Assembly: GCF_016545825.1 (NCBI RefSeq)
Contig: NC_052613.1
Location: forward strand, 7,874,001 to 7,938,000
DNA from: Eucalyptus grandis
Taxonomy: Eukaryota > Streptophyta > Magnoliopsida > Myrtales > Myrtaceae
DNA: 64,000 nucleotides
Direction of reading: 5' to 3'
The notes under the pieces were generated by a model that saw nothing but the letters and a program-made list of their open reading frames with translations, searched no databases and was not told where the DNA came from. This document shows, piece after piece, positions 23,160 through 34,400 of the stretch. The translations under genes were made by a program, and so were the position numbers. Numbering within the stretch: the stretch's first letter is position 1; every line of letters begins with the position of its first letter.

Positions 23160-24220
23160 TTTGAACCTGTGTGCAAGTGAGCTATATTTTTCTCCAATTC
23201 CTCCAACCACAACCAATGGCAGTCAGAGGACACTTCCTCCTATCACTCTTGTGACCGACGGATTATAAGTTATGGACATCATCCACATGCGAAATTAACC
23301 AAATATAAATATAAGTGATGTTCATAGTTAACCCCACCAATCAGACTGATGGTTGGAGGGAACTTCGAAAAATATGGTCCGATAATTACTGCTATCAGCC
23401 AATTCCCTTTCAGCAAAACCTTATCAAAGATTATCGCCTATACAGGATTCACTAGCATTTAACATTCGATTTGGTGTAGACCACCATATGGTTCTGTTTA
23501 AACAGAAAGCACTATGGTAAGACTATAGTAAGACCAATTCCAAAATCCAAATCCTGTGTTTCAAACCCAAAGGAAAAGCCGTTTTTCTACTTGAAAAACT
23601 CAAAAACTGTGCTCGATACTTTACGAGCTGTACTTATCGACTAAGCGCAAGAACAAACCGAACAATTGGCCCAAACCGCAATGCGTGCGTTTAATTACCT
23701 ATAAAATGAGAATATTTGTGTTTCCCTTCCATCAGAGGTCAGGTAAGAGAGATTTGCCTATAAACTGGAAGAATTAATTAGATGCTCTAGATATTTACGA
23801 ACCCAGTAAATCTCACCCGTCGAATCATTGAACTCCACGCGGAACCCGTATGGTCACAATGGTGAGATCCATCGGCTCGTGTGCATCTGGAGGCAATTAT
23901 AGCTTTCCTGAGAATGTTTATATTTTTTAAGTAAACAGACGTGTAAATTACTTGCTATGCTTTGGGAAGAACTTCCAAGAAAGACGACGGTTGCAGTAGA
24001 GCTCACCACTAAATAATTCAAATAAATATACTTTGCACATCCTCATACAACCTGTATTGTTGGCCATCTTGACAGATACTATCACATCAAAGTGCTCTGC
24101 TAACAGAGTGGGCAACAAGGACGATTAGGCCTATAAGATCTCAACAAGTATTTCGGGCCACGCCATGCATGCAGCAAACATATATCAGCTACAATTAAGA
24201 GCTCGTGTGATTCGGGCGAT
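23160..24220. repeat. Segmental duplicate of the rhomboid 3' flank (third copy)
   Basis: Collinear with 33700-34860. Shared landmarks: CCACAACCAATGG, the GGATTATAAGTTATGGACATC stretch (about 23269), ATTGATTCACTAGCATTT-type text, TTTGGTGTAGACCAC (23471 and 34409), GGGAAGAACTTCCAAGAAA (23964 and 34610), ACTATCACATCAAAGTGCTCTGCT (24078), and GCATGCAGCAAACATATA. It lacks the 315-base insertion found at 33748-34062 in the other copy. No exon is included. Confidence 0.75.
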
Positions 24221-24478
24221 CCATTCCGATGGCCATTAACACACCACGTGGCATGATTAAAATTATTAAGTGGACAAATCGTATTGAATTGTAAAATTCG
24301 ACTCAACAATAGGGGCAAAACTTCCTTCCCAAAAAAGGGGAAGGGGGGAAAGGGAAAAGTGCCTTCCATTAAAAAAAGGGGGATCATAGTTGAGGACGAA
24401 AAATATATTTGCCCTATGCTGTTGCTGTGTCTAAGTGAATTCTGTGCAATTCTGCTTCACAGGCGCGGACACATGCAC

Positions 24479-25169
24479 TCAAAAGTCACCTATTTGAAGA
24501 GAAATAGCCAGATCTTCAAGTCCACTAGAGTCGTCGGGATTATAACCACCGCGGACGGCCGAGTTTTCCGGGCGGTTAGATAAATATAAAAGGTAACCCA
24601 TACTGAACTCACAATCATAAAGACCGGAGCTTGTGGGATCGGACGCACCGCCGGCGGCCGGTTGACCGGCGAATCACCATGGCCGACAGAATCCTTGCGG
24701 AGAGCCCAAAGTAAAGGATGAGAATCTTTGAAATTCTGTAAAATCGAATCGATCTCCTCGTCGGAAAGAATCTCAGGAACCGATGTATGGTTCTCCCAAT
24801 TCCCCGATCGCTTCCGCGCATAAGCGAGACGGGCCTCGTACTTCGCGACTACGGACAGTAAATCCTCCTTCGTCGCGCATGCGTCACACTCTTGCTTTGA
24901 CCAAGTCCTCTTCCCACTTTCTCGGACCCGTTGACGAATTAACCTTACCCTTGCGACGAGCAATGTTGGAGTCTATCAGCTTTCCCTTTCGGCAGCTGCA
25001 GAAGAAGGTCCTGCCTGTGGAGGACCGGACTCTGAGGAAGAGGTCAGAGCCGGTGAGTATGGCGAGTTCCCCGGCCTTCTTGGAGGGTCGGGCGCCTCTT
25101 CGATAAAGCCACGCGCCGCTTCTGCAGGTCGGCCATCCTGATGATTTGGGTTTGCCGAGGCTTGGCCAT
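24479..25169 (-). pseudogene. Type I MADS-box pseudogene (AGL62-like)
   Basis: The ATG at 25169 starts MAKPRQTQIIRMADLQKRRV then ALSKR, a MADS N-terminus. A frame change then gives SKKAGELAILTGSDLFL, and further on KGKLIDSNIARRK is followed by another change into RVRESGKRTWSKQECDACAT with downstream LRKDSVGHG. The tail GYNPDDSSGLEDLAISLQ ends at 24479 and matches the tail type of the other MADS copies. At least two frameshifts break it. By family knowledge AGL62-like factors act in endosperm; this copy cannot yield a full protein unless the indels are base errors. Confidence 0.75.
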
Positions 25170-25340
25170 TGCATTCAGAGAGAGAGTCGTAGCAGGGGAT
25201 CTGACGAGTGTTGTTGATGGAAGCTTGCTTCGTGCTAATGAAGAAGCAGCCATGAAGGTACTACACATTTCTCTTTCGGGAAATCGCGGATGGCAAGGCA
25301 AAAAATGATTTATGGAAGTAAAACCAGTCTAACGCGTGAC

Positions 25341-25835
25341 TTTTGTTTTTTTTTTTTTCGTCGTAAACGAGTTTTATTTATATAATAAACTGGACTCAGC
25401 AAATATATCCCATACCTAGAGCGTCGTTACAAAGCAAAGCCCAAAGGGCCTGAGGAGGAGAAGATAGCCTATTTTGTGGAAGACTTTTTTTTCCTTTGAG
25501 CCCGCGCAGCCCAATCTGCCACTAAATTTGCATTTCTTGGGCACTAACCCAGGCCCACTTCTTATAATCTTGATACCAGAGAGGAGCAGTCTTCGATGAT
25601 GGCTTTCGCTTCCCAATTGAAAGTCCCTTTGTTTTGCAGCGTATTTATCAGATCCACACTATCTGACTCTTACCACCACACCGCTTAACTTGTTCTGGTC
25701 GATGTACTTGAGCGCTGCAAGTAGAGCTAGGGCTTCAATCTGTGCCGGAAAGGACGCTCGGATGGATCGGGTTTTTGCCTACAATGGCCCATGTGTCTTT
25801 GGAGTGCGTGTGGGGGGCGCGTTTTATACGAGTTT
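25341..25835 (-). pseudogene. 5'-truncated LINE, RNase H end only
   Basis: Reading from 25835 down, the minus strand gives RNase H-like text (SIRASFPAQIEALALLAAL, then KYIDQNKLSGVVV). Frame-broken remnants follow, then a poly-T tract (25341-25358) that is the poly-A tail on this strand. Only the 3' end of the element is present, as is usual for aborted LINE insertions. A target duplication was not found. Confidence 0.65.
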
Positions 25836-26439
25836 TTATACAAGAGAGAGAATGCGCGAACGTGTTAGAAACAATGAAAGCATAGGATTCAGAGAAAAGA
25901 GGAAGGCGGGTCGAAGATAATTCTATTATCTAATCTTTAGGCCTATGATGCAGGTCGAACATAATTCTATTATCTCCATTTTTATATATCGAAACAAACA
26001 ATCAAACTTTAAAACTAGACTGAATAAGAAAATAAATCGAATACTGGATTCATGTGATTCGATCAATATGATTTATGTCCACGGAATGAGCCGTAAAAAT
26101 TTTCATTATAAATCAAGCGAGATTACATTATCCATTGGCCAAAGAAAAATAAGGCTCATTAAGTTCATCCACATGCTTTAAAGACGAACTGAAGCCATGT
26201 CGGATCAGACAATTTGGTCGAGAATTTGGGCGGAACAGTAAATTTCCAGTTCCGGAAATTCTCCGACGAGTTCTGGGGGTGGGACCTTACGAAGGCATGC
26301 AGGATTCTCAATGGCCGGGGTGGGACCCTGTATTCATCACCTCTTTCTTTTCTTTTCATTTTTTCCCTCGGTGGCCATTAATTCCCTTTGTTCTCTTATT
26401 GTTTTAAATCCGCTAGGTACCAACAACATAGCTAAAACT
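25836..26439. other. Gene-free stretch
   Basis: AT-rich DNA. The plus frame at 25945-26181 is open for 78 codons but very Lys/Ile/Asn-rich and unrecognised. No gene is supported. Confidence 0.35.
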
Positions 26440-26690
26440 AGAGATATTGGGACAACCTAATAAATCACAAATATGTCGCATTTTTGGGCGATAAAAAAAA
26501 TTCTGAATTAAAGTAAAACTTGTCAACCTAGAGCATTTATTCTAGAATAGATAGCAAAATTCTTGAAATATCGCGTGCTTCCGAGCGAGGTTCGATCGTT
26601 TCATTGGCCGAGGAGACGGTCCGTGGCTGGATTGCGAAATGGCTTGCACCAATGGTAAAGAGGGATTAAAAACATGCCCATTATCTATTT
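26440..26690. repeat. Short dispersed repeat, copy 1
   Basis: Contains GATATTGGGACAACCTAATA, ATATGTCGCATTT, a GTCAACCTAGAG stretch and GAGGTTCGATCGTTTCATTG in the order found at 27290-27650, 28800-29190 and (second half) 32150-32345. This copy lacks the 3' part. Confidence 0.65.
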
Positions 26691-26744
26691 ATTTTATTTT
26701 CTTGTTTTCCGGTCATTAGTTCCCTTTGTTTTTTTATTATTTTA

Positions 26745-27245
26745 AGGGTTGATACCTTGAAATACCCCGAACCGAGACAGCTGTGGCAAAATATCAAAAA
26801 CTAATTCTTTTATCACAAAAAAATTCCAAACTGGTACACTCTTCAAACTAGTGCACTTGCGACAAATTAATCATATGATAATTTCGATTAAATTTTATTG
26901 ATAAATTACTAAGCCGAATAACACGTGACGTTCTTACGTGTGTACCAATTTGCGATTTTACTCTACGTTTGTCACACTTATATAATTTTTGTGATTTTTG
27001 TGGTATTAATCTAATTTAACGAATTATATATTTGTCACAAATGTACCAATTTAGGATTTCGGCAATTGAATAAATTAATTTGGGGTAAATTTATCACAAG
27101 TATACAAGTTTGGAGTTTTTTATGATCGATAGAATAAATTTGTCACAAGTGTATCAATTTATAATTTTTCATGCTCGAAAAAATTAGTTTTGTATAAATT
27201 TCGCACGTGTATCAATTTGGGGTTTTTAAGCATATTAACCCTTGT
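26745..27245. mobile_element. Fold-back element, family 2
   Basis: Recurrent units of ACAAGTGTACCAATTT-like sequence run one way in one half and the reverse way in the other. The ends approximate GGTTAATA...TATTAACCC, so the whole can fold on itself. Related elements lie at 49290-49690 and, partial, 40029-40215. No coding. Confidence 0.55.
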
Positions 27246-27289
27246 TTTAAATCTGCTAGCTACTTACCATAGCTAAAAGTAGATATTGG

Positions 27290-27650
27290 GACAACTTAAT
27301 AAATCACCAATATGTCGCATTTCCGGGATAAAAAAAAATCCAAATTGAAGGAAAAATTTTCAACCCAGAGAATTAATTCTAAAATAGATCTTGAAACATC
27401 AAGTGTTTCTAACCGAGGTTCAATCGTTTCTCTGTTGAAGAGGAATGAGGATTATGAAGTTCTCCGTCGTTAGTTCTCGAAACAAATTCCCAACGTCCAT
27501 CTCCCATCGCAACGGAGGAGGACGCTGTCGAGTCCTTGATCTTGGAGTACGCGGCCGTTTGTGATTTTGTCCGCAAGGTGGGGATACAGAGAATGAGAGA
27601 CATTCACGGTGGGAATACTAAACAAACAAGGGCCAATGCGAGTCTTGTTC
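27290..27650. repeat. Short dispersed repeat, copy 2
   Basis: Has the ATATGTCGCATTTCCGGG head, a GAGGTTCAATCGTTTC centre, then CAAATTCCCAACGTCCATCT, CGGAGGAGGACG and a GTACGCGGCCGTTTGTGATT stretch. The 3' half reads open on the minus strand in three copies (AVA-GDGRWEFVS-like text), but the shared frame may be chance. Confidence 0.65.
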
Positions 27651-27719
27651 TTGGTTTGATATTCCCCTCCCACTCGCTTTTGTATCATTTCCTGCTTTCG
27701 AAATCACCTTTTTTTTAAC

Positions 27720-28055
27720 CTTACCTCTCGTCCCTCTTTCCTTTTGGTCACTTCACCTAATTATAACACAATTGGGGCATTGATCATTTGACTTCCTTAA
27801 CCCGTGCCCCCTTCCGGTTCGATCATTTTATGACCCTTTTTTGGTGTTTTCAGACCGGTCCTAAAGGTATTTGGGTTCCTAAGTCCATTTTTGACCGTAT
27901 TTTCTCCACATCTGCTCTTCCAGTACCGATTTCTTCCTATTTATTGTCCAACCTACTATGTTTAACACAATAAAGTGCATATAATGGATAAATTCCCAGA
28001 GCATTGTTTAATCGATTGAAGATTCCATATGCTAAAAAAGATGCTAAAAGATTCC
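27720..28055. other. Gene-free stretch with possible copia trace
   Basis: The plus-strand text GPKGIWVPKS at about 27859-27888 resembles a short gag-region phrase of copia elements, but the match is too short to call an element. Nothing else is recognised. Confidence 0.3.
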
Positions 28056-28059
28056 ATAT

Positions 28060-28240
28060 CCTAAAGTCACACTTGATGTGGATGTTTGGATCAAGTGTTC
28101 CAATAACAATCTTAGAACACTATCCATTTTTTGGTTACTACATCCACATCAAGGATAATATCGGAAAGTGCTCCAATATAATAGATCCAAACATCCAATA
28201 CTTCATCCAAGCATCCACATCAAGGGTAATATCGGAATTC
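28060..28240. repeat. Imperfect palindrome
   Basis: CTTGATGTGGATGTTTGGATC (28070-28090) is answered by GATCCAAACATCCA (28185-28198) and CATCCACATCAAGG (28140-28153 and 28211-28224). The segment can fold as a hairpin and resembles a small fold-back element. Confidence 0.55.
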
Positions 28241-28249
28241 CAATATAAT

Positions 28250-28450
28250 TGCAACATTTGATTAAGGGAATGGAATTTTTCTTTTAAAAATAGAAGGCAC
28301 TCATATAAATAGAGATAAGTACACCATAAATTTTCAAACTTGACAATTTTGGTGATTTCTAGCATGCAACCTGGTTTGACCAAGCTCGTCACCTAACAAT
28401 CTCAACACAACTGAGGGATGATGAATTGATTCCCTTATGCTGCGTTCCCA
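28250..28450. repeat. Duplicate of 8790-9080
   Basis: Shared words in order: GCAACATTTGATTAAGGG-like, GGTGATTT...GCATG, GCTCGTCACCTAACAATCTC and GAGGGATGATGAATTGATTCC. Confidence 0.6.
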
Positions 28451-28799
28451 TCCGAGATCATCGAAGGAAACACAGGATATAATTGTTGACAAGCGGCCCG
28501 AAAACGAAGCCATGGTCGGACGGAAAATTATTGTTTTTGCAACCGATCTCGTCTCGTTTCCTCTTTTGGAAATTCACGGACGGGAGTCAGGTTTAGGAAT
28601 GCAAGGTTGATAGGCAAAGCCATGGGGGGAGGTGGTTGGTTCGCAGCAGGATCCTTGCAGGTGCTCAATGGTTAAGGAAAAAAGGAATCAAAAGAATGCG
28701 CAACTTGTCCATCGTCTTTTTCTTTTCTTTTTTTCTTTTTTCTCTCTATAGTCATTAATTCTCGTTGTTTTCCTATTGTAATAAGACAAAGCTGATAGG

Positions 28800-29190
28800 A
28801 GATATTGAGACAACCTAATAAATCACCAATATGTCGCATTTCCAGGGTAAAAAAAACATCCGAATTGAAGAAAAACTTGTCAACCTAGAGAATTAATTCT
28901 AAAATGGATAGAAAAGTTCTCGAAACATCACGTGTCGTCAGGGAAAAGCCAAAGGGCTAATTCTCACATTCTGGGCGAGGTTCGATCGTTTCATTGGCCA
29001 GAGAGGAATGAGGTTTATGAAGTTCTGCACCGTTAAATATCGAAACAAATTCCCAACGTCCATCTCCCGTCGCGACGGAGGAGGACGTCGTCAAGTCCTT
29101 AATTGTGAAGTACGTGGCCGTTCGCAATTGTGCGCGCAAGGTGGATACGGAGTATTACAGGCATTCACGGTGGAAATTGTAAACAAGCAA
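28800..29190. repeat. Short dispersed repeat, copy 3
   Basis: The most complete member. It holds a GAGATATTGAGACAACCTAA head, ATATGTCGCATTTCCAGGG, ATCACGTGTCGTCAGGGAAA, GGTTCGATCGTTTCATTGGC, CAAATTCCCAACGTCCATCT and CGACGGAGGAGGACG. The segment at 9440-9600 shares the TATGCGACATTTCAAGGG and ATCACGTGTTGTCAGTGG portions. Confidence 0.65.
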
Positions 29191-29199
29191 AGTCCAATA

Positions 29200-29600
29200 A
29201 GATACTAAGATGCTCAACGAGAGATACGGTAACGACACGGAAAGGATTTGTTTATTTGAACCATTTATTTCTCCTACTTCATGCATGTATATTCCGTCAT
29301 TCTATTATATCAGACCTTGCTTGCATAATATGCGCTAGGTATCCCATTCGTAAAATGTTGAATTTATTGTAAATTAGGGAACTACTGAATTCTCCCGCCG
29401 CCTCTTGTTCTTGATTTGAACTTCCCCTCCCAGTCGCTCTTGTATCATTTCCTGCTTTGGAAATCACCTTTTCTAACCTAGGCTTTGATTACACTAGGTG
29501 TGTCTAGTGTCTACCAACTACTTTTGGTACTTTTTTCTCTTTTATGAAAATAATTCATGCAATCTTTTTTGTTTTACTATTCTTAAAACATGTATCTAGC
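29200..29600. other. Gene-free stretch
   Basis: Nothing recognised between the repeat copy and the LINE fragment. Confidence 0.35.
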
Positions 29601-30200
29601 ATTTGTTTATTGGAAAATGGCATCCATCTCCTCCAGGTACGCTACGAATCAACATAGGTGCTTCCTTTGTTCTAGATCTGACAGAGGACTTAACATCCAA
29701 CGACGTGAGAGACCCTCCTCGACACAGAGCCGCCATTGCTTGCGTCTGTCGAGATCACCGAGGCCATTTGGTGGATGGTTTCACGAAGCTAGTCAACGCT
29801 GCTTCGGCTTCTCAGGCGGAGGCGATAGCCATGGAGGAAACCCTAGCGTTTATCGAGAACCGAAGCTTTTTCTCTCCACAAGTACACTCTGATTGCCTCT
29901 CTCTTGTGCACGCGTTAAAGTCTTCCACCGAACTCAGTTGGGAAGTGCAATCAATCGTGGGCCTGGCCAAAGTCAAACTCGCTCATCTTCCGGGCCTTTC
30001 CCTGGCCCATTGCAGCCGAAGCTCAAATCGCCTCGCGGATTGAACAGCTAAGGCGTGTCGAACCAATACTCTTCCCTCTAACTGGATATCCAACCCCCCC
30101 TGCTTTATTTGATCTTTTATGCGATGATGTTCTTGGTGTAATATTTCCTGATATGCAATAGTAAATCATGAGCTGCTGTTTTCTGATAAATAAAAAAAGA
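29600..30200 (+). pseudogene. 5'-truncated LINE, RNase H domain
   Basis: The frame at 29603-30043 encodes GKWHPSPPGTLRINIGASF, then AAIACVCRDHRGHLVDGF, SASQAEAIAMEETLAFIE, VHSDCLSLVHAL and SRSSNRLAD: an RVT_3-type RNase H, the last domain of plant LINEs. A TGA at 30041-30043 interrupts it where the family normally has Trp after LAD; the same frame then continues (TAKACRTNTLPSNWIS). A short A-rich tail near 30190-30198 closes it. RNase H normally removes the RNA strand during reverse transcription. Confidence 0.7.
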
Positions 30201-31075
30201 GAGTCGCTCAAAGAAAAGATCAAATCAAACCACGTGAGCTGTATCAAGCACAATTAAACAAGGCCTTGTTTTATGCCCTAGAATAGGAACCCCGTAAGAA
30301 GTAAATGGAAAGTAGAATCAATAAGAAATCTAACCCACATATGTCTTAGACATAAAAGCACAATCCAAACGCATTAGGAGAATTAAACATGACCGACTTT
30401 TTTTTTTCCTTTATAACATGAAATGTATCATAACTTGATATATAAAAACTAAAAGACTTATATGCGATGCAAAGAGCAACGAGCTGAAGTGAAAAGGAGT
30501 GTGAAATGCTTAGGGCAAAACATCTATATTTTATGTCATGATGACTTACAATTATATTAAAGAAAATGTAATTACTGATTAAAGCTAATCATGCAGCCCA
30601 ATTAAATTAGGAACCTCCCGAAGGCCGCTTAATACGTGCATGGTTTCCTCTTTAGATGCAATTCTGAATTTTTTTTCTTTTAATATTTTCCTTTTAATTA
30701 TCTTTTACTCTTGTCGTCTATCTTATAAAAGTCAAGCTAATCAAACCCTAGAAAGAGTGGAATGAGCGCTGAGCCATCCAGGGGACGGCACTAAACCTGT
30801 GCAGAATATCTTTTATTTTTGTCCTCTCTTTCGTTTTTTTCGTTTTGTTTATATTCGAGAGAAGATAAAATTTTGATGTTGCGTGTCGACGGCGTCTTTG
30901 TCTTTCTCTTTCATGCTCGGTCAATATGGTACGCAAGGTGCGACATGGAGATTTCAAACACGATAAAGAAACCCGTCTCTTTTCTTTTCTTCTCTTATTG
31001 TCTATGCCACCTAGGTAGTCATATAATTTCCGTTCGTTTCAAATTCACAAGGTATTAAACGCAAAGCTGAAGGAG
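30201..31075. other. Gene-free stretch with repeat fragments
   Basis: The segment at 30520-30605 resembles 31395-31480 (GATGACTTACAATTATAT / GATGACGTACAATTGTAT; GATTAAAGCTAATCATGCA / AATTAAAGCTAGACATGCA). No gene is recognised. Confidence 0.4.
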
Positions 31076-31079
31076 GTAT

Positions 31080-31480
31080 TGAAACAAACTGATATGTCAC
31101 AAATATGCGGCATTTTGAGGGTAAAATATCATCCAATTTGGAGCTAGAGAATTAATCTACATCGGTCATGAGTATCGGTGCAGTCGTGACAATTCCAAAG
31201 CTGGCTGTTGAAAATTTCAGTACAAATATGATATTTAGTCCTTTCGAATTGACTTATGTAGATAGTCGAATTAAGCACTCAGACTCTTTATTTGTGTTAA
31301 TTAAATACTCTACCTTCATGCTCTATGGAATCGATAATTTGCCCGATCAATTCCTTGTACCATTAACCCCCAATGTTCTTCAAATTACGAGATTTATTTT
31401 TGTTTTATTTCACGATGACGTACAATTGTATAAAAAATGCAATGACTAATTAAAGCTAGACATGCAATCCAATTAAATTA
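31080..31480. repeat. Dispersed intergenic module copy
   Basis: Carries the module's ATATGCGGCATTTTGAGGG, AATTAATCTACATCGGTCA, CTTATGTAGATAGTCGAATT and GTGTTAATTAAATACTCTAC parts, all also found in the MADS upstream array (for example 7090-7140) or at 9880-9990 and 32990-33060. Confidence 0.6.

Positions 31481-31481
<1 letters not shown>

Positions 31482-31524
<43 letters not shown>
31482..31524. repeat. (AT)n microsatellite
   Basis: Uninterrupted AT dinucleotides, about 21 units. Confidence 0.95.
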
Positions 31525-31528
<4 letters not shown>

Positions 31529-31619
31529 ACATGTAATTTATAATGGCCAGAGAGATGTAGGTCATCGAATTAGACAGTTGAACTTTTCACTCGTGTTCGT
31601 TAAAGATTCCATCTTTGCA

Positions 31620-31715
31620 CGATGTGTGCAATTGGCAACTCGTCTCATTGCGTTGGTCAAAGCGCCTGTAATTGGCAACTCGTCTCATTGTGATGGTCAA
31701 AGCGCCTGTGTGATG
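31620..31715. repeat. Two-copy tandem duplication
   Basis: AATTGGCAACTCGTCTCATTG followed by GGTCAAAGCGCCTGT occurs twice, about 43 bases apart, with one small difference. Confidence 0.9.
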
Positions 31716-32149
31716 TGATGGCAAGGCAGGGGATCTTTATTCAGAGACGCGTATCAGTTGGATTATTCCTCGTTTCTAAGTTGTTTCTCAATTATTAACA
31801 TTAAAATTCCTGAGATAACCCCGCCAAACGAGAGAGAGAGAGAGAGGGTGACAACAGGAGATAAGTTAAACAAATCATGATCTCATTTAAATATAAAATG
31901 ATGCTTTCTAACCATGATATATCCTCATAAAACTTTATCAAGAAGAGGAGAGCCCGGTGGTTCAAATTATACGTATTACTTCACTCCTTTTCAGCACTGA
32001 TTTGGAAACTAGAGAAAGAGAAGGAAGATCAATGGCAAAGAGTCGCTCTTCTTTCGTTTCCTAATTTGGAGTTTTTCCTTGGGAGACAGATTATTTCACC
32101 GCCTTTTTCTCAAAGTCAATGAATTGGGAACAACTCAGGATTGTTTTAA

Positions 32150-32345
32150 TTACCACGACGTTTGGAGCGAGGTTTCATTGTTTCGTTGGCCAAAGAAAAA
32201 TGAGGATTATTGCGTTCTCCATTAATAAATCTTGAAACCAATTTCCAAGGTCCATCTTTAGTCGTGATGGACGGAGGAGGACGTTGAGTCCTTGATCGTG
32301 AAGTGCCAGGCCATTCGTAATTGTGTGCGCAAGAAATTAAAGAAT
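32150..32345. repeat. Short dispersed repeat, copy 4 (3' half)
   Basis: GCGAGGTTTCATTGTTTCGTTG..., CGGAGGAGGACGTTGAGTCC, TTGATCGTGAAGTGC and GTGTGCGCAAG match copies 2 and 3. Confidence 0.65.
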
Positions 32346-32372
32346 GTTCCACCAGTCAAGGTCGGTGTTGGT

Positions 32373-32911
32373 CCGTATTTTCAAACACAGATGGCGCCCA
32401 CCAGATCCTGGAGTCATAAAAATCAACATTGATGCATCTTACCTTTCGTCGTCCGACGCAGCTTCGGTGGCTGGGGTGTGCAGGGAATGGTTTTGCCTCC
32501 TCTGTTCGTGCTTCCTCTGCCCTGCAAGCCGAGGCGATCGCCTTCAACTTCGCACTGAAATTTCTTCTCCAGAGAGGTCTCGAGATGGATCGGATCATTG
32601 TGGAATTGGACAGCTTGGTATGCGTGGATGCGGTTCGTGATCCTGAAGGACGCCCGTGGGAGCTTCGACCTATCCTCGACGAAACCCTAAGATTGTAGCT
32701 TCGGTGCCCTAACCTTCAACTGATTCACTGCCATAGAGAAGCCAATGCTTTAGCGGACTGTGTTGCAAAGGTCCATCGGGCCTCTTTACTTCCTCCGAAT
32801 TGGGTTTCTCAGATACCCCTTTTCTTGCAAGATCTTGTATTATCTGAACTTAATGTAAATTCTATGATGCATGCTTAATATATGGTAGTTTTCGACCAAA
32901 AAAAAAAAAAA
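32373..32911 (+). pseudogene. 5'-truncated LINE with 15-base target duplication
   Basis: The RNase H domain is in two frames: WRPPDPGVIKINIDASY (from about 32391), then LQAEAIAFNFALKFLLQ, IIVELDSLVCVDAVRDP, a stop at 32696-32698, and LIHCHREANALADCVAKVHR. A poly-A tail of about 16 bases follows (32897-32913). AAGGTCGGTGTTGGT flanks both ends (32358-32372 and 32912-32926), the long direct duplication expected of target-primed reverse transcription. The target is a copy of the intergenic module. One frameshift near 32480 separates the halves. Confidence 0.85.
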
Positions 32912-33747
32912 AAGGTCGGTGTTGGTTGTATTTCTGTAGCTGGACTTCGAAAATTATGGGGCAGTTTTGATCTTTCATCCTTTCAACTTGACCTATGTAG
33001 ATTGTTAAATTAGGCACTCAACCTTTTTATTTTGTTAATTAATACTCTTTCTTTCATGATTTGTTTTACCGTTAACACCCGATGTGGCAATTAAATGTCA
33101 ATAAATTGCTTTAATAAAATTTAATTTTATATAAGATAAGAGAAACGAAAATGAGAAAGGAAAAAATATATTGACATGTCAAGAGGAGAGAGAACATAGC
33201 TATCGACTGTCTTATTCCATTGATAACTTGAGCATGACGCCCGTCATCATCGTCGAGCTTGGTGGATCCCATCAAGAGGTTAAATGATGGGAGCTAGGAA
33301 TTGAGATTTTAAAAGAACGTCGGTCTATTTTTCTATGCTATGAGATTTTTTACTCTATTCAAGAAATTGAATATGAAACTTTATATAGAATATATGACCA
33401 ACTATATTGTAATTTCTTAAGGGTCAATTTTTCGAGTAATATATTGATGAGAGTTGCAACATTGAATTAAAGGGATAAAAGCTCTTGAATATAAAAGACA
33501 CTTTAAATAATATTATAATACCTTTTTAATAATTTTTTTGTCAAATTATAGGATATAACAATGCATAATTCTATACTTTTGCCATTATCATGGTTCAATG
33601 TGCTACACTAGGGATCATCTCGTCAAATTATATGTAGACAAAACCAACCTAAATTTCTAAATAGTCATTTTACACTAAACAATCATATCTGGTTTATGAG
33701 CTATAATTTCCCCCAACCACAACTAATGGTTGTTGGAGGACATTTTC

Positions 33748-34062
33748 TGTGAGATTTGATGGGATCACTGCCAACTGTTTTAAAAGTTTAAGTTATTAGA
33801 TAAATGCATGATTTAATATTTAAATATTCTAACACTCCCCTCATGCTTAATCTGGTCATTTTGCCTATAACTAATTACTAGAGAATATCATTAGAGATAT
33901 AATTAGATATCAAGGATATTATTTAATATTCCGTGATTCTGTAAGGTAGCTAATTTCCTAACCTACACATATTGTTCAAATATAAATACCCTTCTCTACT
34001 TATAAAGTCAAGCCAATTAAGTGAAGATGTAGTCTCTACTCATTTTCTCTCCTTTCTTTACA
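33748..34062. mobile_element. Probable solo LTR inside duplicate B
   Basis: 315 bases, TGTGAGATTTG...CTTTACA. It is absent from both sister copies, which read continuously through GAGGACACTTCCTC at about 23227 and GACGACACTTCCTT at about 10683. TG...CA ends and AT-rich TATAAATA text (33979-33986) suit an LTR. The flanking 5-mers (TTTTC, CTTCC) are only a degenerate duplication, so the class is tentative although the insertion is clear. Confidence 0.6.
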
Positions 34063-34229
34063 CTTCCTCTCATTGCTGTTGTGATCAATGGATAGTAAGT
34101 TATAAACATTGTCTACGCGCAAAATTACCAAATTATAAATGTAAGTAACATCTATGATTATACACCACTAAACATATTGATGGCTGGAGGGAACTTCGAA
34201 AAACACGGTCCAATAATTACTGTAATCAT

Positions 34230-34400
34230 CCATTCCCATTTATCCAAACATTATCGAAGATTATCACATATACGTGATTCACTAGCATTTTAACATTATC
34301 AAAGATTATCACAGACGTGATTCACTAGCATTTTAACATTATCAAAGATTATCACATACACGTGATTCACTAGCATTCTAACATTCTTAGCTTAATATGA
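34230..34400. repeat. Three-copy tandem repeat
   Basis: ATTATC(G/A)AAGATTATCACA, ACGTGATTCACTAGCATT and (T/C)TAACATT occur three times with a period of about 47 bases. Sister copies have one unit. Confidence 0.85.

Noticed and set aside
25945..26181. Organelle-derived insert
   Set aside because: AT-rich Lys/Asn/Ile frame recalls plastid genes, but I could not match any plastid or mitochondrial gene.
27409..29139. Similar minus-strand frames in three repeat copies, suggesting a conserved small protein
   Set aside because: Frames are short, start and stop differ, one copy is frame-shifted, and the conserved DNA extends beyond them; repeat copying explains the similarity.
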